A DNA stretch of 64,000 bases, taken from assembly GCA_016793635.1 (NCBI GenBank), contig JAEUMD010000015.1, forward strand, positions 163,829 through 227,828. Direction: 5' to 3'. The notes beneath the pieces were generated by a model that worked only from the letters and a program-made list of their open reading frames with translations, ran no database searches and had not been told where the DNA came from. A program made the position numbers and the translations under genes. Below, one piece after another: positions 1 through 8,721 of the stretch. Position 1 is the first letter of the stretch, and each line of letters begins with the position of its first letter. The stretch comes from Hyphomicrobiaceae bacterium (GTDB taxonomy: Bacteria > Pseudomonadota > Alphaproteobacteria > Rhizobiales > Hyphomicrobiaceae).

Positions 1-632
1 CGCGCGCCCACGGTCAGATCTACATTGGTGTCACACAGGATTTCGCCGACAGCGCGCTGCCGGGCCTGCTCGAGCGGTTCGGACGCACCCACCCGCGCGT
101 GCGCATGGACTTGCGGGTCGGACGGTCCGCCGAGCTTGCCACGTCGTTCGAGGACGGCGCGCTCGATATCCTGATAGCGGTGCGTGACTCGCCTCATCCG
201 ATGGGCATCGCGGTACTGGGCGAACCGATGATCTGGGTGGGCTCGGCGCGGGGCACCCAGTGGATCGGGCACCAGGTTCCCCTGGCCCTGCTGGATGCTC
301 CGTGCGCATTCCGGTCGGCGGCTCTGGCGGCGCTTGAAGGCGGTGGCCGTCCATACCGGATCGCCGCGACGAGCGGGTCGTTGAGCGGATTGCGTGCCGC
401 GGTGGCGGCGGGATTGGCGATCACGGCTCGAACGCCGAGATGGCTCGGCGAGGGGCTCGCCGATGTCGGACGGACCTACGGGCTTCCGCCGCTACCCGAG
501 GTGAAATTCACGCTGGCCCTCCGGCGCAAGGCAGAGACACCCGCGACGGATCTGGCGATGTGGCTGAAGTCTGGGCTCGCCGCGCAAACCCTGAGCGGCG
601 ATGCACGGGAAGGCCGGATCGTCAGCGAATGA
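1..632 (+). CDS. LysR-type transcriptional regulator, C-terminal part (cut by window edge)
   Basis: The reading frame is already open at the left edge (first full codon at base 3) and runs to TGA at 630-632. About 209 residues are visible. The segment starting GQIYIGVTQDF, followed by LPGLLERF and LDILIAV, reads as the effector-binding domain of LysR-family regulators, which begins with a strand like this just after the linker helix. The N-terminal winged helix lies outside the window, so the target and inducer cannot be inferred. Its last 11 bases overlap the end of the convergent small lipoprotein gene. Family assignment is fairly secure; specific function is unknown. Confidence 0.8.
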   Translation, partial: RAHGQIYIGVTQDFADSALPGLLERFGRTHPRVRMDLRVGRSAELATSFEDGALDILIAVRDSPHPMGIAVLGEPMIWVGSARGTQWIGHQVPLALLDAPCAFRSAALAALEGGGRPYRIAATSGSLSGLRAAVAAGLAITARTPRWLGEGLADVGRTYGLPPLPEVKFTLALRRKAETPATDLAMWLKSGLAAQTLSGDAREGRIVSE

Positions 633-834
633 GGCCGTCGAGGATGAACCCGCGGTGCGGCTTCGGGCCGGCGGCCGACTTGCCACCGGCATCTGCGGCT
701 TCGGGTGATGTCGCGGTGCCGTCCGCCTTGGCTTCGGCAGGGGCCTGTAGCGAACCGCGCACGCCGCATCCTGCCAGCAACAGCGGCAGCACCAGCAGCA
801 CCACGGCCCTTTTTGCGAGACTCGACATCCTCAT
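622..834 (-). CDS. Small LptM-like lipoprotein
   Basis: A 70-residue protein with a short basic start, a hydrophobic stretch and the lipobox LLAGC at about residues 19-23, followed by GVRGSLQAP. After signal peptidase II cleavage it would be a short lipid-anchored periplasmic protein with a Pro/Ala/Lys-rich tail. Short lipoproteins of this kind (LptM/YifL type) commonly sit next to argH, and here it lies 80 bases downstream of argH on the same strand. LptM assists LptD assembly in enterobacteria; applying that role here is inference. The usual next gene, lysA, is absent; a LysR gene converges instead. Start chosen as ATG at 834; ATG at 828 is also possible. Confidence 0.72.
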   Translation of the reverse strand: MRMSSLAKRAVVLLVLPLLLAGCGVRGSLQAPAEAKADGTATSPEAADAGGKSAAGPKPHRGFILDGLIR

Positions 835-914
835 CCCATCCACAAGCGGCGCCCGTCGGCGCGCCATCGCGGTGGCGACCCTTCGCGGCCTCCTCCGGCA
901 CGTGCTCTGCCGTT

Positions 915-2342
915 CTAGACCGCCTTCCGCGCCTTTTCCAACCGCTTGAGCCAGCTTTTAGCCATTTTGGCGACGCTCTGTGGCGCGGTTCCCCCATAGC
1001 TGGTCCGGCTCTTGACCGAGCTTTCGACGCTGAGCACGGAGTAAACTTCGCGGGTGATGCGCTTCTCGACGACCTGCATCGCCTCAAGCGGCAGCTCGGA
1101 CAGCTCGACGCCGCGCCGCTCCGCCTCCTTGACGATGGCGCCCGTAACGTGGTGCGCCTCGCGGAACGGCAGTTTGAGGGTCCGAACAAGCCAGTCGGCA
1201 AGGTCCGTCGCGGTGGAGTAGCCCCGGCCGGCCGCCGCCGCCATGCGCTCCGGCACCGGCTCGAGCTCGGCGATCATGCCGGTCATAGCCGCGATCGCGA
1301 CCGCGTAGCTCGACAGCGCATCGAAGGCCGTTTCCTTGTCCTCCTGCATGTCCTTGGAATAGGTCAGCGGCAGGCCCTTCATGACCATGACGAGCCCCTG
1401 GAACGTTCCAGCGATCCGGCCGACCTTGGCGCGGCACAGCTCCGCCGCGTCCGGGTTGCGCTTCTGCGGCATGATCGACGAGCCCGTCGTCCAGCGGTCC
1501 GTCAACCGGACGAAACCGAACTGCGGCGTCATCCAGATCACGATTTCCTCCGCCAGCCGCGACAGGTGCACCGCCGAGATGGTCGCGGCGGCCAGCGTCT
1601 CGAGCGCGAAATCGCGGTCCGATACGCCGTCGAGCGAGTTGGCGGTCGGACGATCGAAGCCGAGCGCCTCGGCTACCATGTGGCGGTCGATGGAAAACGA
1701 TGTTCCAGCGAGCGCCGCCGACCCGAGCGGACACTCGTTGAGGCGCTTCCGCGCATCGGCGAAACGGCTGCGGTCACGTCCGAACATCTCGACATAGGCA
1801 AGGAGATGGTGACCGAACGTCACCGGCTGGGCGGGCTGGAGATGGGTGAACCCCGGCATGACGACGTGGGCATGCTGGAGCGCCTTCTCGGCAAGGGCCT
1901 GCTGGAGAGCGCCGAGTGCTGCATCGAATGCATCGAGGGCGTCGCGCACGTACATGCGGAAATCGAGCGCCACCTGATCGTTTCGCGAGCGTGCCGTGTG
2001 CAGACGGCCAGCCGCCGGCCCGATGATCTCGGCCAGACGGCTTTCGACATTCATATGGATGTCTTCCAACGCCTCGGAAAACTTGAACTTTCCGCTTCCG
2101 ATCTCGTCGGCGATCTGGTCCAGACCCTTGGCGATCTCACGAGCATCTGATTTGGTGATGATGCCCGTTTCCGCGAGCATGGCGGCATGCGCCTTCGAGC
2201 CACGGATGTCCTGGGGTGCCAGCGCCTTGTCGAAGCCGATCGAGGCATTTATTCGCACCATCAGCTCGGCCGGTGACATCTCGAAGCGGCCGCCCCACAT
2301 CTTGTTGGCTTGCCGCGGCTTGTTGGCTGGTTCGTCGGTCAC
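915..2342 (-). CDS. argH: Argininosuccinate lyase
   Basis: Splits argininosuccinate into arginine and fumarate, the last step of arginine synthesis, in the cytosol. The 475 residues match the usual family length. Visible motifs are HTARSRNDQ (115-123), THLQPAQP (166-173) and the fumarase/aspartase superfamily signature [12 protein letters not shown] (287-298), which carries the catalytic serine loop. The start is GTG at 2342 with a GGGAG ribosome site upstream. It is divergent from tlpA across 52 bases, an arrangement known from other Hyphomicrobiales, so the two promoters must share a very short region. Confidence 0.97.
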   Translation of the reverse strand: MTDEPANKPRQANKMWGGRFEMSPAELMVRINASIGFDKALAPQDIRGSKAHAAMLAETGIITKSDAREIAKGLDQIADEIGSGKFKFSEALEDIHMNVESRLAEIIGPAAGRLHTARSRNDQVALDFRMYVRDALDAFDAALGALQQALAEKALQHAHVVMPGFTHLQPAQPVTFGHHLLAYVEMFGRDRSRFADARKRLNECPLGSAALAGTSFSIDRHMVAEALGFDRPTANSLDGVSDRDFALETLAAATISAVHLSRLAEEIVIWMTPQFGFVRLTDRWTTGSSIMPQKRNPDAAELCRAKVGRIAGTFQGLVMVMKGLPLTYSKDMQEDKETAFDALSSYAVAIAAMTGMIAELEPVPERMAAAAGRGYSTATDLADWLVRTLKLPFREAHHVTGAIVKEAERRGVELSELPLEAMQVVEKRITREVYSVLSVESSVKSRTSYGGTAPQSVAKMAKSWLKRLEKARKAV

Positions 2343-2394
2343 GGGTCGGGCTCCCTGCCGCTCTGGTCGGCGATACGAATTGGGAAGGATCTCG

Positions 2395-3024
2395 ATGCGG
2401 GTTTCTTATCTTGCCGTTGGGGGCGTCGCCGCAGTCGCGGCCGTGGCCGCGATATACGGCAGCCCGAATGGAATTGACAACGCTATCCGCACCCCGTCGG
2501 GCGCGGAGACGAAGCTGGCTGCCGCAACGCCTGGGGCCGAGGCAGCGGCCGCGCCGCGCCACAACACCGGCAAGTTGGCGGCATTCGTCTACAAATCAGC
2601 ACTCGAGCCGATCGCCGAGTTCCCGTTCTTCAACGGCGCCAAGGAAACCCAGACCATCGCTCACCACAAAGGCAAGGTGGTGCTGCTGAACCTGTGGGCG
2701 ACATGGTGCGGCCCGTGCCGCGAGGAGATGCCATCGCTCGACCGGCTGCAGAAGGATCTCGGGTCCGACAAGTTCGAGGTGATCGCCGTTTCGGTCGACA
2801 AGAACGGCTTCGATACGGCGAAGAAGTTCCTCGACGGTCTCGGCGTGCAGTCGCTGGCCTACTATGCCGACCCGACAGGGCGGGCTCCTTCCCAGGTCAA
2901 AGCCATCGGCATGCCGGCGACGCTTCTGATCGATTCCAACGGCCGCGAGATCGGCCGCCTCATGGGCCCCGCCGAGTGGGACAGCCCCGACGCCAAACGC
3001 CTGATCGAGGCGGCGTTGAGGTAG
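2395..3024 (+). CDS. tlpA: TlpA-type membrane-anchored thiol:disulfide protein
   Basis: 209 residues: an N-terminal membrane anchor (about 4-20), a low-complexity linker, then a thioredoxin fold with active site WCGPC at 104-108 and the cis-proline loop GMPATLLID. In related bacteria TlpA is a periplasm-facing reductant needed for cytochrome oxidase copper-centre maturation; that role is inferred from family and from the conserved tlpA-argH arrangement. ATG at 2395 is chosen because GGGAAGGA lies directly upstream and the hydrophobic anchor begins there; the frame is open further upstream but overlaps argH. Confidence 0.9.
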   Translation: MRVSYLAVGGVAAVAAVAAIYGSPNGIDNAIRTPSGAETKLAAATPGAEAAAAPRHNTGKLAAFVYKSALEPIAEFPFFNGAKETQTIAHHKGKVVLLNLWATWCGPCREEMPSLDRLQKDLGSDKFEVIAVSVDKNGFDTAKKFLDGLGVQSLAYYADPTGRAPSQVKAIGMPATLLIDSNGREIGRLMGPAEWDSPDAKRLIEAALR

Positions 3025-3470
3025 GTTAGGAAATGGATGGTGGGAACTTGGCGACCATGTTGGGAAACCACGCGAACAGAGGTCAAGTTTCCAGTCAACC
3101 GGACATGGGCCACCGCTACGATTCCGCTCTCGCGCACCGCGCTTGAGTTCTCCGCTGCGCGACGATAATACTCCGCTGACGCGATGCCGATGCATGCTGC
3201 ATCCGGCCGCGTACGACAGGAAGACGCTCGATGACCGTTCGGTCCGATCGCCCTCTGAGGGGCGCAACCTGATTTCGCCAGCGTAAGCGGCGCAACTGGT
3301 TCACTGCGCGCGCGGCGTCCGAAAGGCGCCGGTCGGGCGCGCGGGTGCACGTCTCTTCCTGAAAGCATCGACTATGGGCAAACGACCAACCATGGCCGGC
3401 CAAGAGCCGTGTCGCCGCCTTGCTGCATCCTGTGCCCGTGTCCGCCACCGTCAACGGAGGCGTGCGAAAC
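3025..3470. other. Intergenic region, 446 bp, no gene recognised
   Basis: Between tlpA and the unknown protein at 3471. I see no frame with a convincing ribosome site, no tRNA-like T-arm and no obvious terminator. An ACGGAGG ribosome site near its right end serves the following gene. Confidence 0.5.
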
Positions 3471-4244
3471 ATGCGAACTGACATGAAATACATTCTGGGC
3501 GATCGGCGCGGCAGCCGGCTCGCCGGCCCGCGCAAGGGCAAGCGCTTCTCCCCGGCGGAGTTCCGCAAATTCGACTGGGATTTCGACGATGCACCGTTCG
3601 TCGCCGGATACGTCGGCCACGCGCTCGAGAGATCGCTCATCGGCACGCGCCGCTGGGGCCGGGGTTACGCCGACAAGCCGATCGCGCGCTATCTGTCCTC
3701 GCAGGTCGGGAGGCGTTGGAACGACATCTTGTCCGACATCCGCGCAGCACTGCGTAAGGCCGAGATCGCGGAGGCGCACTGGCCGGACATCGTCATCCAC
3801 CACGTCGCCGTCGAGGTGCAGATGCTTGCCGGCGATCTGAGGTGGAGTAGCTGGCGTGGTACGTATCTGGCGCTCTCACACGAGTACGCGCCACCGCTCT
3901 ATGTCGATCCCGACAGCGGGCGGCTCTGCCGCAACATGTCGATCGAGACCCGGCGCATGCGCCAGAAGCGGCTCGCTGCAGAGGCCACGCGAGAACTCGC
4001 TGCGCGTATGCGTCCGCTCTCGCCGACGAAACAACTGCACCTCCTGTCGGACGGGAACTGGTGGGAAGTCACGCTCGGCGATGCCCGGACTTCTGTTGTA
4101 AGCGACTGGGGCACAGCCGATGTCGTGCTGCGCGCGGGAATGTCGAACCTGCCACGCAACATTCTCTATGGCAGGCCCGGCGTCTTCGCCACGAGCAAGC
4201 GCCAATTGTCGGCGAAGGAGATGAAGCGGCATGGTTTGGGGTAA
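3471..4244 (+). CDS. Conserved-looking hypothetical protein
   Basis: 257 residues beginning MRTDMKYILGDRRGSRL, with start ATG at 3471 preceded by an ACGGAGG ribosome site at proper spacing. The N-terminal half is rich in basic and aromatic residues (FDWDFDD, RRWGRGYADKPIARYL). The C-terminal third has a WWEV segment and ends in KRQLSAKEMKRHGLG. No signal peptide, membrane helix or known catalytic motif is visible. I do not recognise a characterised family. The N-terminus resembles a widespread group of uncharacterised short proteins starting with a similar Met-Arg-x-Asp-Met block, but I cannot confirm this. It stands alone between tlpA and a VOC protein. Coding is supported by the ribosome site and balanced composition. 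Confidence 0.7.
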   Translation: MRTDMKYILGDRRGSRLAGPRKGKRFSPAEFRKFDWDFDDAPFVAGYVGHALERSLIGTRRWGRGYADKPIARYLSSQVGRRWNDILSDIRAALRKAEIAEAHWPDIVIHHVAVEVQMLAGDLRWSSWRGTYLALSHEYAPPLYVDPDSGRLCRNMSIETRRMRQKRLAAEATRELAARMRPLSPTKQLHLLSDGNWWEVTLGDARTSVVSDWGTADVVLRAGMSNLPRNILYGRPGVFATSKRQLSAKEMKRHGLG

Positions 4245-4431
4245 GGTTTTTCCGTCGCCGCCGAGCGGTCGCGGAGGGCGCACGGCGATCGATGCGGGAG
4301 CACGCAATGGCAGCACCGACAGCCGTCTGGTGTGTCGCTATCGGGGAACCGCTTTCCGATCCTTGTGTTCCTGCCGTGCCGCCAGCGCGGATGGCGCAAC
4401 CCACGAAACGAACGAGTAAGCGAGCGAGTGA

Positions 4432-4911
4432 ATGGCCAGCAACAAGAACACGATCTGCCTGTGGTTCGACAAGGACGCCGAGGACGCCGCGCGCTTCTAT
4501 GCCGCCACGTTTCCAGATAGCGAGGTGACGGCGGTCCACCGCGCACCGAGTGACTACCCCTCTGGAAAGGAAGGCGATGTCCTGACCGTGCAATTCACCG
4601 TCGCCGGCATCCCGTGCGTCGGCGTGAACGGCGGGCCGGTGTTCAAGCACAACGAATCGTTCTCGTTCCAGATCGCGACCGACGACCAGGAGGAGACCGA
4701 CCGCTACTGGAACGCCATCGTCGGCAATGGCGGTAAGGAAAGCGCGTGCGGCTGGTGCAAGGACCGGTGGGGCCTCTCCTGGCAGATCACACCACGTGCG
4801 CTCACCGATGCGCTCGCTGCCGGCGGAGCGGAAGCCAAACGCGCGTTCGACGCGATGCTGGAAATGGGCAAAATCGACATCGCCAAAATCGAGTCGGCCC
4901 GGCGCGGGTGA
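4432..4911 (+). CDS. VOC-superfamily protein, PhnB / 3-dmu-9_3-mt type
   Basis: 159 residues. The start, NTICLWFDKDAEDAARFYAATFPDS, and the later WGLSWQITPRAL are hallmark segments of the PhnB-like branch of the vicinal-oxygen-chelate fold, in which paired beta-alpha-beta-beta-beta units bind a small ligand or metal. Residues CGWCKDRWG near 107-115 lie in the second unit. The biochemical role of this branch is mostly undefined, and the old label demethylubiquinone methyltransferase is misleading. It has its own start at 4432 with only a weak GAG-rich ribosome site, and no obvious operon partner. Confidence 0.85.
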   Translation: MASNKNTICLWFDKDAEDAARFYAATFPDSEVTAVHRAPSDYPSGKEGDVLTVQFTVAGIPCVGVNGGPVFKHNESFSFQIATDDQEETDRYWNAIVGNGGKESACGWCKDRWGLSWQITPRALTDALAAGGAEAKRAFDAMLEMGKIDIAKIESARRG

Positions 4912-5079
4912 CTAGGTTCGCCAGGAGCGCGACTGAAAATATGCGATGGCGCTGGCGGTCCATCGACGTCACGAAGGCTATTATCAATGCAAAACCTGAG
5001 GCGCAATTCCCGCATGCGATGAAAAGCGAGGGGCGCCTCGATCTACCGGGATTGCTCGCTCTGCGCTGACCCAGACACG

Positions 5080-5108
5080 AAAAGGCGGAGCCTGAGGCAC
5101 AGGCCCGC
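5080..5108 (-). terminator. Rho-independent terminator of the H1-like gene
   Basis: On the minus strand, 31 bases after the stop of the H1-like gene, arms at 5100-5108 and 5085-5094 form a 9-bp stem with one bulged base and a 5-base loop, followed by CTTTT read from 5080-5084. Confidence 0.7.
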
Positions 5109-5138
5109 TCTTGACGTTGGCTGAAGGAACGCTCTCGC

Positions 5139-5459
5139 TTACTTCTTTTTCGCGGGGGCCTTGGCCGGGGCCTTCTTGGCCGCGGGCTTCGCAGCAGGAG
5201 CCGCAGCAGCAGCCTTCGCCTTGGTCTTCTGCGTCAGGGCCGACGCCGCCACCGTCTTCTCGGCTGCGGACGCGTTCTTGTCCTTCAGCACCTTGGCGGC
5301 CTTGGAAGCGACGGCGGCGCTCGTCGTCTCGTCCGAGCCCTTCTGCGTCAGCGCGGATGCCGCGGCCGACTTCGCCTCCTTGGAAGCCTTCGGGTCCTTC
5401 ATCACCTTTGCGGCGGCGGAGGCCACCTTGCTGCTGGTCGATTCCGATTTCTTGGCCAT
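5139..5459 (-). CDS. Small Lys/Ala-rich histone-H1-like repeat protein
   Basis: 106 residues, start ATG at 5459. Residues 16-40 and 54-78 are two copies of one unit, period 38: AAKV-M/L-KD, a variable middle, then AASALTQK. The tail from about 81 is a run of Ala, Lys and Pro (AKPAAKKAPAKAPAKKK), like the DNA-binding tails of bacterial H1-like proteins. A nucleoid-associated or nucleic-acid-binding role is inferred from composition only; the repeat unit is not one I can name. It is divergent from dapD across about 210 bases and is followed by its own terminator, so it is probably monocistronic. Confidence 0.75.
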   Translation of the reverse strand: MAKKSESTSSKVASAAAKVMKDPKASKEAKSAAASALTQKGSDETTSAAVASKAAKVLKDKNASAAEKTVAASALTQKTKAKAAAAAPAAKPAAKKAPAKAPAKKK

Positions 5460-5668
5460 GGCCGTTCGCCTCGTTCGATCGCCGCATCCAGTGCGGCGAA
5501 TAGAAGCTATCGAGATTCGCGAATTTGAGAATCGAAAAGCGCGCCGAACGGTAGAAATCCAGCCGTTTTGCGGAGCCGCGCCCATCCCCGCCGGTGATTG
5601 ACACCTCGCGCCCTCCACGCGACAACCCTGCGCACGCAAAAAAGCAGCTCAAGGGGAGACCGCCCGCC

Positions 5669-6529
5669 ATGGCGCACGACGACCTCAAGACCACCATCGA
5701 AGCCGCCTGGGAGGCCCGCGATACCATTTCGACCGCCACCAAGGGCGCCGTGCGTGATGCGATCGAGGCCGGGCTCGAACTGCTCGACAGTGGCAAGGCG
5801 CGGGTCGCGGAGAAGCAGGCGGACGGCTCCTGGCACGTCAACCAGTGGCTAAAGAAAGCCGTGCTGCTGTCTTTCCGCCTCGCCGACAACGAGATCATGC
5901 CCTTCCAGAAGAGCGGCACGTATGCGAGCCGCGTACACGGCTATGACAAGGTGCCGTTGAAGTTCGCCGACTGGAGCGCGCAGCAATTCAAGGACGCGGG
6001 CTTTCGCGCGGTGCCGGGCGCCATCGTCCGCCGTTCGGCCTACATCGCGCCCGGCGTGGTGCTGATGCCATCTTTCGTGAACCTCGGCGCCTATGTCGAC
6101 AGCGGCACGATGGTCGATACCTGGGCAACCGTCGGCAGTTGCGCGCAGATCGGCAAGCACGTGCACCTCTCGGGTGGCGTCGGCATCGGCGGCGTGCTGG
6201 AGCCGATGCAGGCCGGTCCGACCATAATCGAGGACAACTGCTTCATCGGCGCGCGCTCGGAGGTGGTCGAGGGTGTTGTCGTCGGCGAGGGCTCGGTGAT
6301 CTCCATGGGTGTGTTCATCGGCGCCTCGACAACGATCATCGACCGCGCGACGGGCGAGCGGTTCATTGGGCGCGTGCCGCCCTATTCAGTGGTCGTTTCA
6401 GGTTCGATGCCGGGCAAGCCGCTGCCGGACGGATCGCCGGGTCCGAGCCTCTACTGCGCGGTGATCGTGAAGCGCGTCGACGAGAAGACCCGCTCGAAGA
6501 CCTCGATCAACGAACTGCTGCGCGACTGA
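5669..6529 (+). CDS. dapD: Tetrahydrodipicolinate N-succinyltransferase
   Basis: Transfers succinyl from succinyl-CoA to tetrahydrodipicolinate in the lysine and meso-diaminopimelate pathway, feeding peptidoglycan synthesis. 286 residues, the typical length. The middle is a left-handed beta-helix built of hexapeptide repeats ([21 protein letters not shown], then [20 protein letters not shown] and [22 protein letters not shown], each read as a continuous series). The C-terminal cap contains [14 protein letters not shown] at 5669 is preferred over the longer frame because AAGGGGAG precedes it and the protein then aligns with the usual N-terminus. Confidence 0.96.
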   Translation: MAHDDLKTTIEAAWEARDTISTATKGAVRDAIEAGLELLDSGKARVAEKQADGSWHVNQWLKKAVLLSFRLADNEIMPFQKSGTYASRVHGYDKVPLKFADWSAQQFKDAGFRAVPGAIVRRSAYIAPGVVLMPSFVNLGAYVDSGTMVDTWATVGSCAQIGKHVHLSGGVGIGGVLEPMQAGPTIIEDNCFIGARSEVVEGVVVGEGSVISMGVFIGASTTIIDRATGERFIGRVPPYSVVVSGSMPGKPLPDGSPGPSLYCAVIVKRVDEKTRSKTSINELLRD

Positions 6530-6723
6530 GACGGGAGATCGCCGAGAGGCTTCGGTCCGGTCGCTCCGATCGATGGACCCGCTTGCGCTTGCGCTTTCGG
6601 CTGTTCGCATCGCGCGCCGGTGAAGCTCAGACGCAGTTCGAGAAATACGCGCGAAGTCTCTGGACGGCGAGGCTTTTCAGGCGGAACATGGTCTCATCTG
6701 CGAATCAGGCGGGGACCACGCCC

Positions 6724-7230
6724 ATGCCTCTGCACCGGCAAGCCAAACGAAGAACGGGGGCGACACTCGGTACCGCCCTCGCCGTCGCCGTGCTCGCGGC
6801 CATTGCACCGCGACCGGCAGAGGCATTCTTCTGTTTCGGCTTTTCCATGGGAACGGATGGTCCCTCGTTCCGTTTTGGCATGGGGGAGCCCGGCTATTTC
6901 CGCGTGATGAGCTATGGCCCGCCCGCCTATCAGCCAACGAGCTACGTCATCCCATGGAACGGCTCGCCGTACGGCGCGTGGGCGCCGCCGCCCCAATTCA
7001 TGGCGCCCAGTCCATACGCTGCTCCGGGTGGATATGGCCCTTGGGCAGGCGGGCCGGGTGGAAGCTGGCCCGGGTCGGCGTTGCCGTTTTCTGGGTGGCC
7101 GGCCTCGGGTTGGCCTGGTGCTGGCTGGCCAGGGGGATACGGCCCGGCGAGTCCCTGGTCCGGTGGCGGCGTCGCTCCTGTCTACGCTCCGGGCGGCTTC
7201 ATGCCGTGGGGCCTGCCGCTCGCATGGTGA
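6724..7230 (+). CDS. Exported Pro/Gly/Trp-rich protein
   Basis: 168 residues. A basic N-terminus and hydrophobic segment ending in RPAEA-FF form a clear signal peptide with cleavage near residue 30. The mature part starts FFCFGFSMGTDGP and then becomes a low-complexity chain of Pro, Gly, Tyr and Trp with loose repeats of the type GxWPG / SGWP / YGP. Such composition recalls sulfur-globule envelope proteins and other secreted structural proteins; no specific homology is claimed. ATG at 6724 gives the tightest signal peptide; ATG at 6688 would add 12 residues. It ends 48 bases before the convergent metallopeptidase gene. Confidence 0.75.
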   Translation: MPLHRQAKRRTGATLGTALAVAVLAAIAPRPAEAFFCFGFSMGTDGPSFRFGMGEPGYFRVMSYGPPAYQPTSYVIPWNGSPYGAWAPPPQFMAPSPYAAPGGYGPWAGGPGGSWPGSALPFSGWPASGWPGAGWPGGYGPASPWSGGGVAPVYAPGGFMPWGLPLAW

Positions 7231-7260
7231 CCCGTCGCACCGGTCACGGTATTGCGCCCG

Positions 7261-7284
7261 TTTCCATCACTGTTTCCATCACTG
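7261..7284. repeat. Tandem 12-bp direct repeat
   Basis: TTTCCATCACTG occurs twice in a row (7261-7272 and 7273-7284) between two convergent genes, covering the stop codon of the minus-strand metallopeptidase gene. It looks like a recent slippage duplication. Confidence 0.9.
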
Positions 7285-8322
7285 CCGCCGGCGAATGAGC
7301 TGATGGATGAAGGCGAGCTTTCCGTAAGCCGCTGCCGGAATGACGAATGGATAGAAATCCTCGTGTCCCATGCTGCGGTTGATGCTGTTCATGGCGATGG
7401 TGAGCGGAACCCAGTGATCCATCAGTGAGGAAAAGCTCTCCTCACGATATACGTCGTAACGCTTGAACGGCCAGATACCGCCGAGCGAAAAATTGGCGGC
7501 GCCGGGCTCCATGCCCTCGGCTTGCGCGGTGTCGAGCGTTTCGACCATATGCAGATAATGCGCCCAGGTTTCCGCCCAATCCTCCCACGGATGCATGCTT
7601 GCGTAAGCCGAAACGAAATGCTCCGGCCAATCTTGCGGTGGCCCTGCTGAATAATGGTGCTGAAGTGCAGCCTGATAATCGGCGCGCTCGTCGCCGAATA
7701 GTCGGCGAAACTCATCGTGCTTGTTGCCCTCGTCGACCAGCACCGTCCAGTAGAAGTGTCCGCTCTCGTGGCGCAGGTGGCCAAGCAGCGAGCGGTAGGG
7801 CTCCGAGAACTGCTGACGCTGGCGGGCACGCTCCACGGCGTCGGCCTCCGCCATGTCGACACTGATGACACCGTCGAGATGTCCCGTCACCACATCGCGC
7901 GCGAAATCGAACGCCAGCCGCCCGCTCGTCGGGTTGCCCGTGTCGAGCGGCAGGCCGAACCGCAGCAATCCATACACGAGGCGTTTTTTCGCACGTTCGA
8001 ACTCGGCCCATTTCGGAAGGCTATCGCCTTCAGAAAGGTTGGGGATGACGCGGTTGAGATCACACGCGGCGCACAGCCCGTTGCCGTCGTCCGGCGACGT
8101 CAGCCAGTTACAAACACCGTGTCTCTCGTTGTCGCAGAAGCGCACGGCACCCGCCTTCGGCGCACCGATGCGCCGGTAGAGACCGACGTTCCCCGGGAGC
8201 TGTTCGACCGCCTCCATCCGCATGGTCCGCGGCGAGAAGCCGACGTTGCTGCCACACGTGAGGCATGTCCGGTTGTCAAAGTAGACCCGCGAACCGCACT
8301 TCGAGCAGGAATAACGCTGCAT
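7279..8322 (-). CDS. Zinc metallopeptidase with N-terminal zinc ribbon (Peptidase_Mx type)
   Basis: 347 residues. The N-terminus has a zinc-ribbon pair C6-x2-C9 and C20-x2-C23, followed by a second Cys cluster (C63, C71, C84, C87). The gluzincin-type motif HESGH is at 185-189, with E186 the expected catalytic base. The C-terminal half is rich in Trp and Tyr (HPWEDWAETWAHYLH). This matches the putative zinc-binding metallopeptidase family (COG4307/PF15887). Start ATG at 8322 places the Cys motif at the N-terminus and has AGAAGG upstream. It is divergent from the transglutaminase/DUF2126 gene, a partner often found near this peptidase, suggesting a joint role in making or trimming a modified peptide; that is inference. 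Confidence 0.85.
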   Translation of the reverse strand: MQRYSCSKCGSRVYFDNRTCLTCGSNVGFSPRTMRMEAVEQLPGNVGLYRRIGAPKAGAVRFCDNERHGVCNWLTSPDDGNGLCAACDLNRVIPNLSEGDSLPKWAEFERAKKRLVYGLLRFGLPLDTGNPTSGRLAFDFARDVVTGHLDGVISVDMAEADAVERARQRQQFSEPYRSLLGHLRHESGHFYWTVLVDEGNKHDEFRRLFGDERADYQAALQHHYSAGPPQDWPEHFVSAYASMHPWEDWAETWAHYLHMVETLDTAQAEGMEPGAANFSLGGIWPFKRYDVYREESFSSLMDHWVPLTIAMNSINRSMGHEDFYPFVIPAAAYGKLAFIHQLIRRRQ

Positions 8323-8721
8323 CGTCTGGTTTGCCTTCTGAAGCCGTTCCACGCTGCACGCTCCTCCTCGGACGCTGGCGGCGACCTTTCGACGGTCGCG
8401 CCTCGCCGGTGCTTCGACATCTGCCGACGCGATTACGCGGAACGGGGGCAAATGTTCCACGTGGAGGCTATCGCGAACGATTAAACTAGCACGTCTGACG
8501 AAGCACAAATTGCCTTCTTTCTGCGCATCGCAGTGCCGTATTTTCGGCATGATGCCCACGGCTTCATCGAACTGACTTAATCCGTGCTTCTTCCTCCCTC
8601 GTCCCGCTTGTCGCTTTCACGACAAGCCGATACGCCTTGCCAATATTGGGGCTGTCCGAATCGAACGGACCGAGTACGCGCGGTTCCGCGCCCCCCGTGA
8701 ACTGCAAAGGCCCGAGATCAC
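8323..8721. promoter_or_regulatory. Divergent intergenic region (399 bp) with a parS-like half-site
   Basis: Separates the metallopeptidase and transglutaminase genes and must hold both promoters; no -35/-10 pair stands out. At 8453-8468 lies TGTTCCACGTGGAGGC, which matches the left half of the ParB-binding parS palindrome and its CACGTG core but has three mismatches in the right half. Confidence 0.4.

Noticed and set aside
705-2150. Long plus-strand open frame opposite argH
   Set aside because: Antisense shadow in GC-rich DNA; argH on the other strand has all family motifs and a ribosome site.
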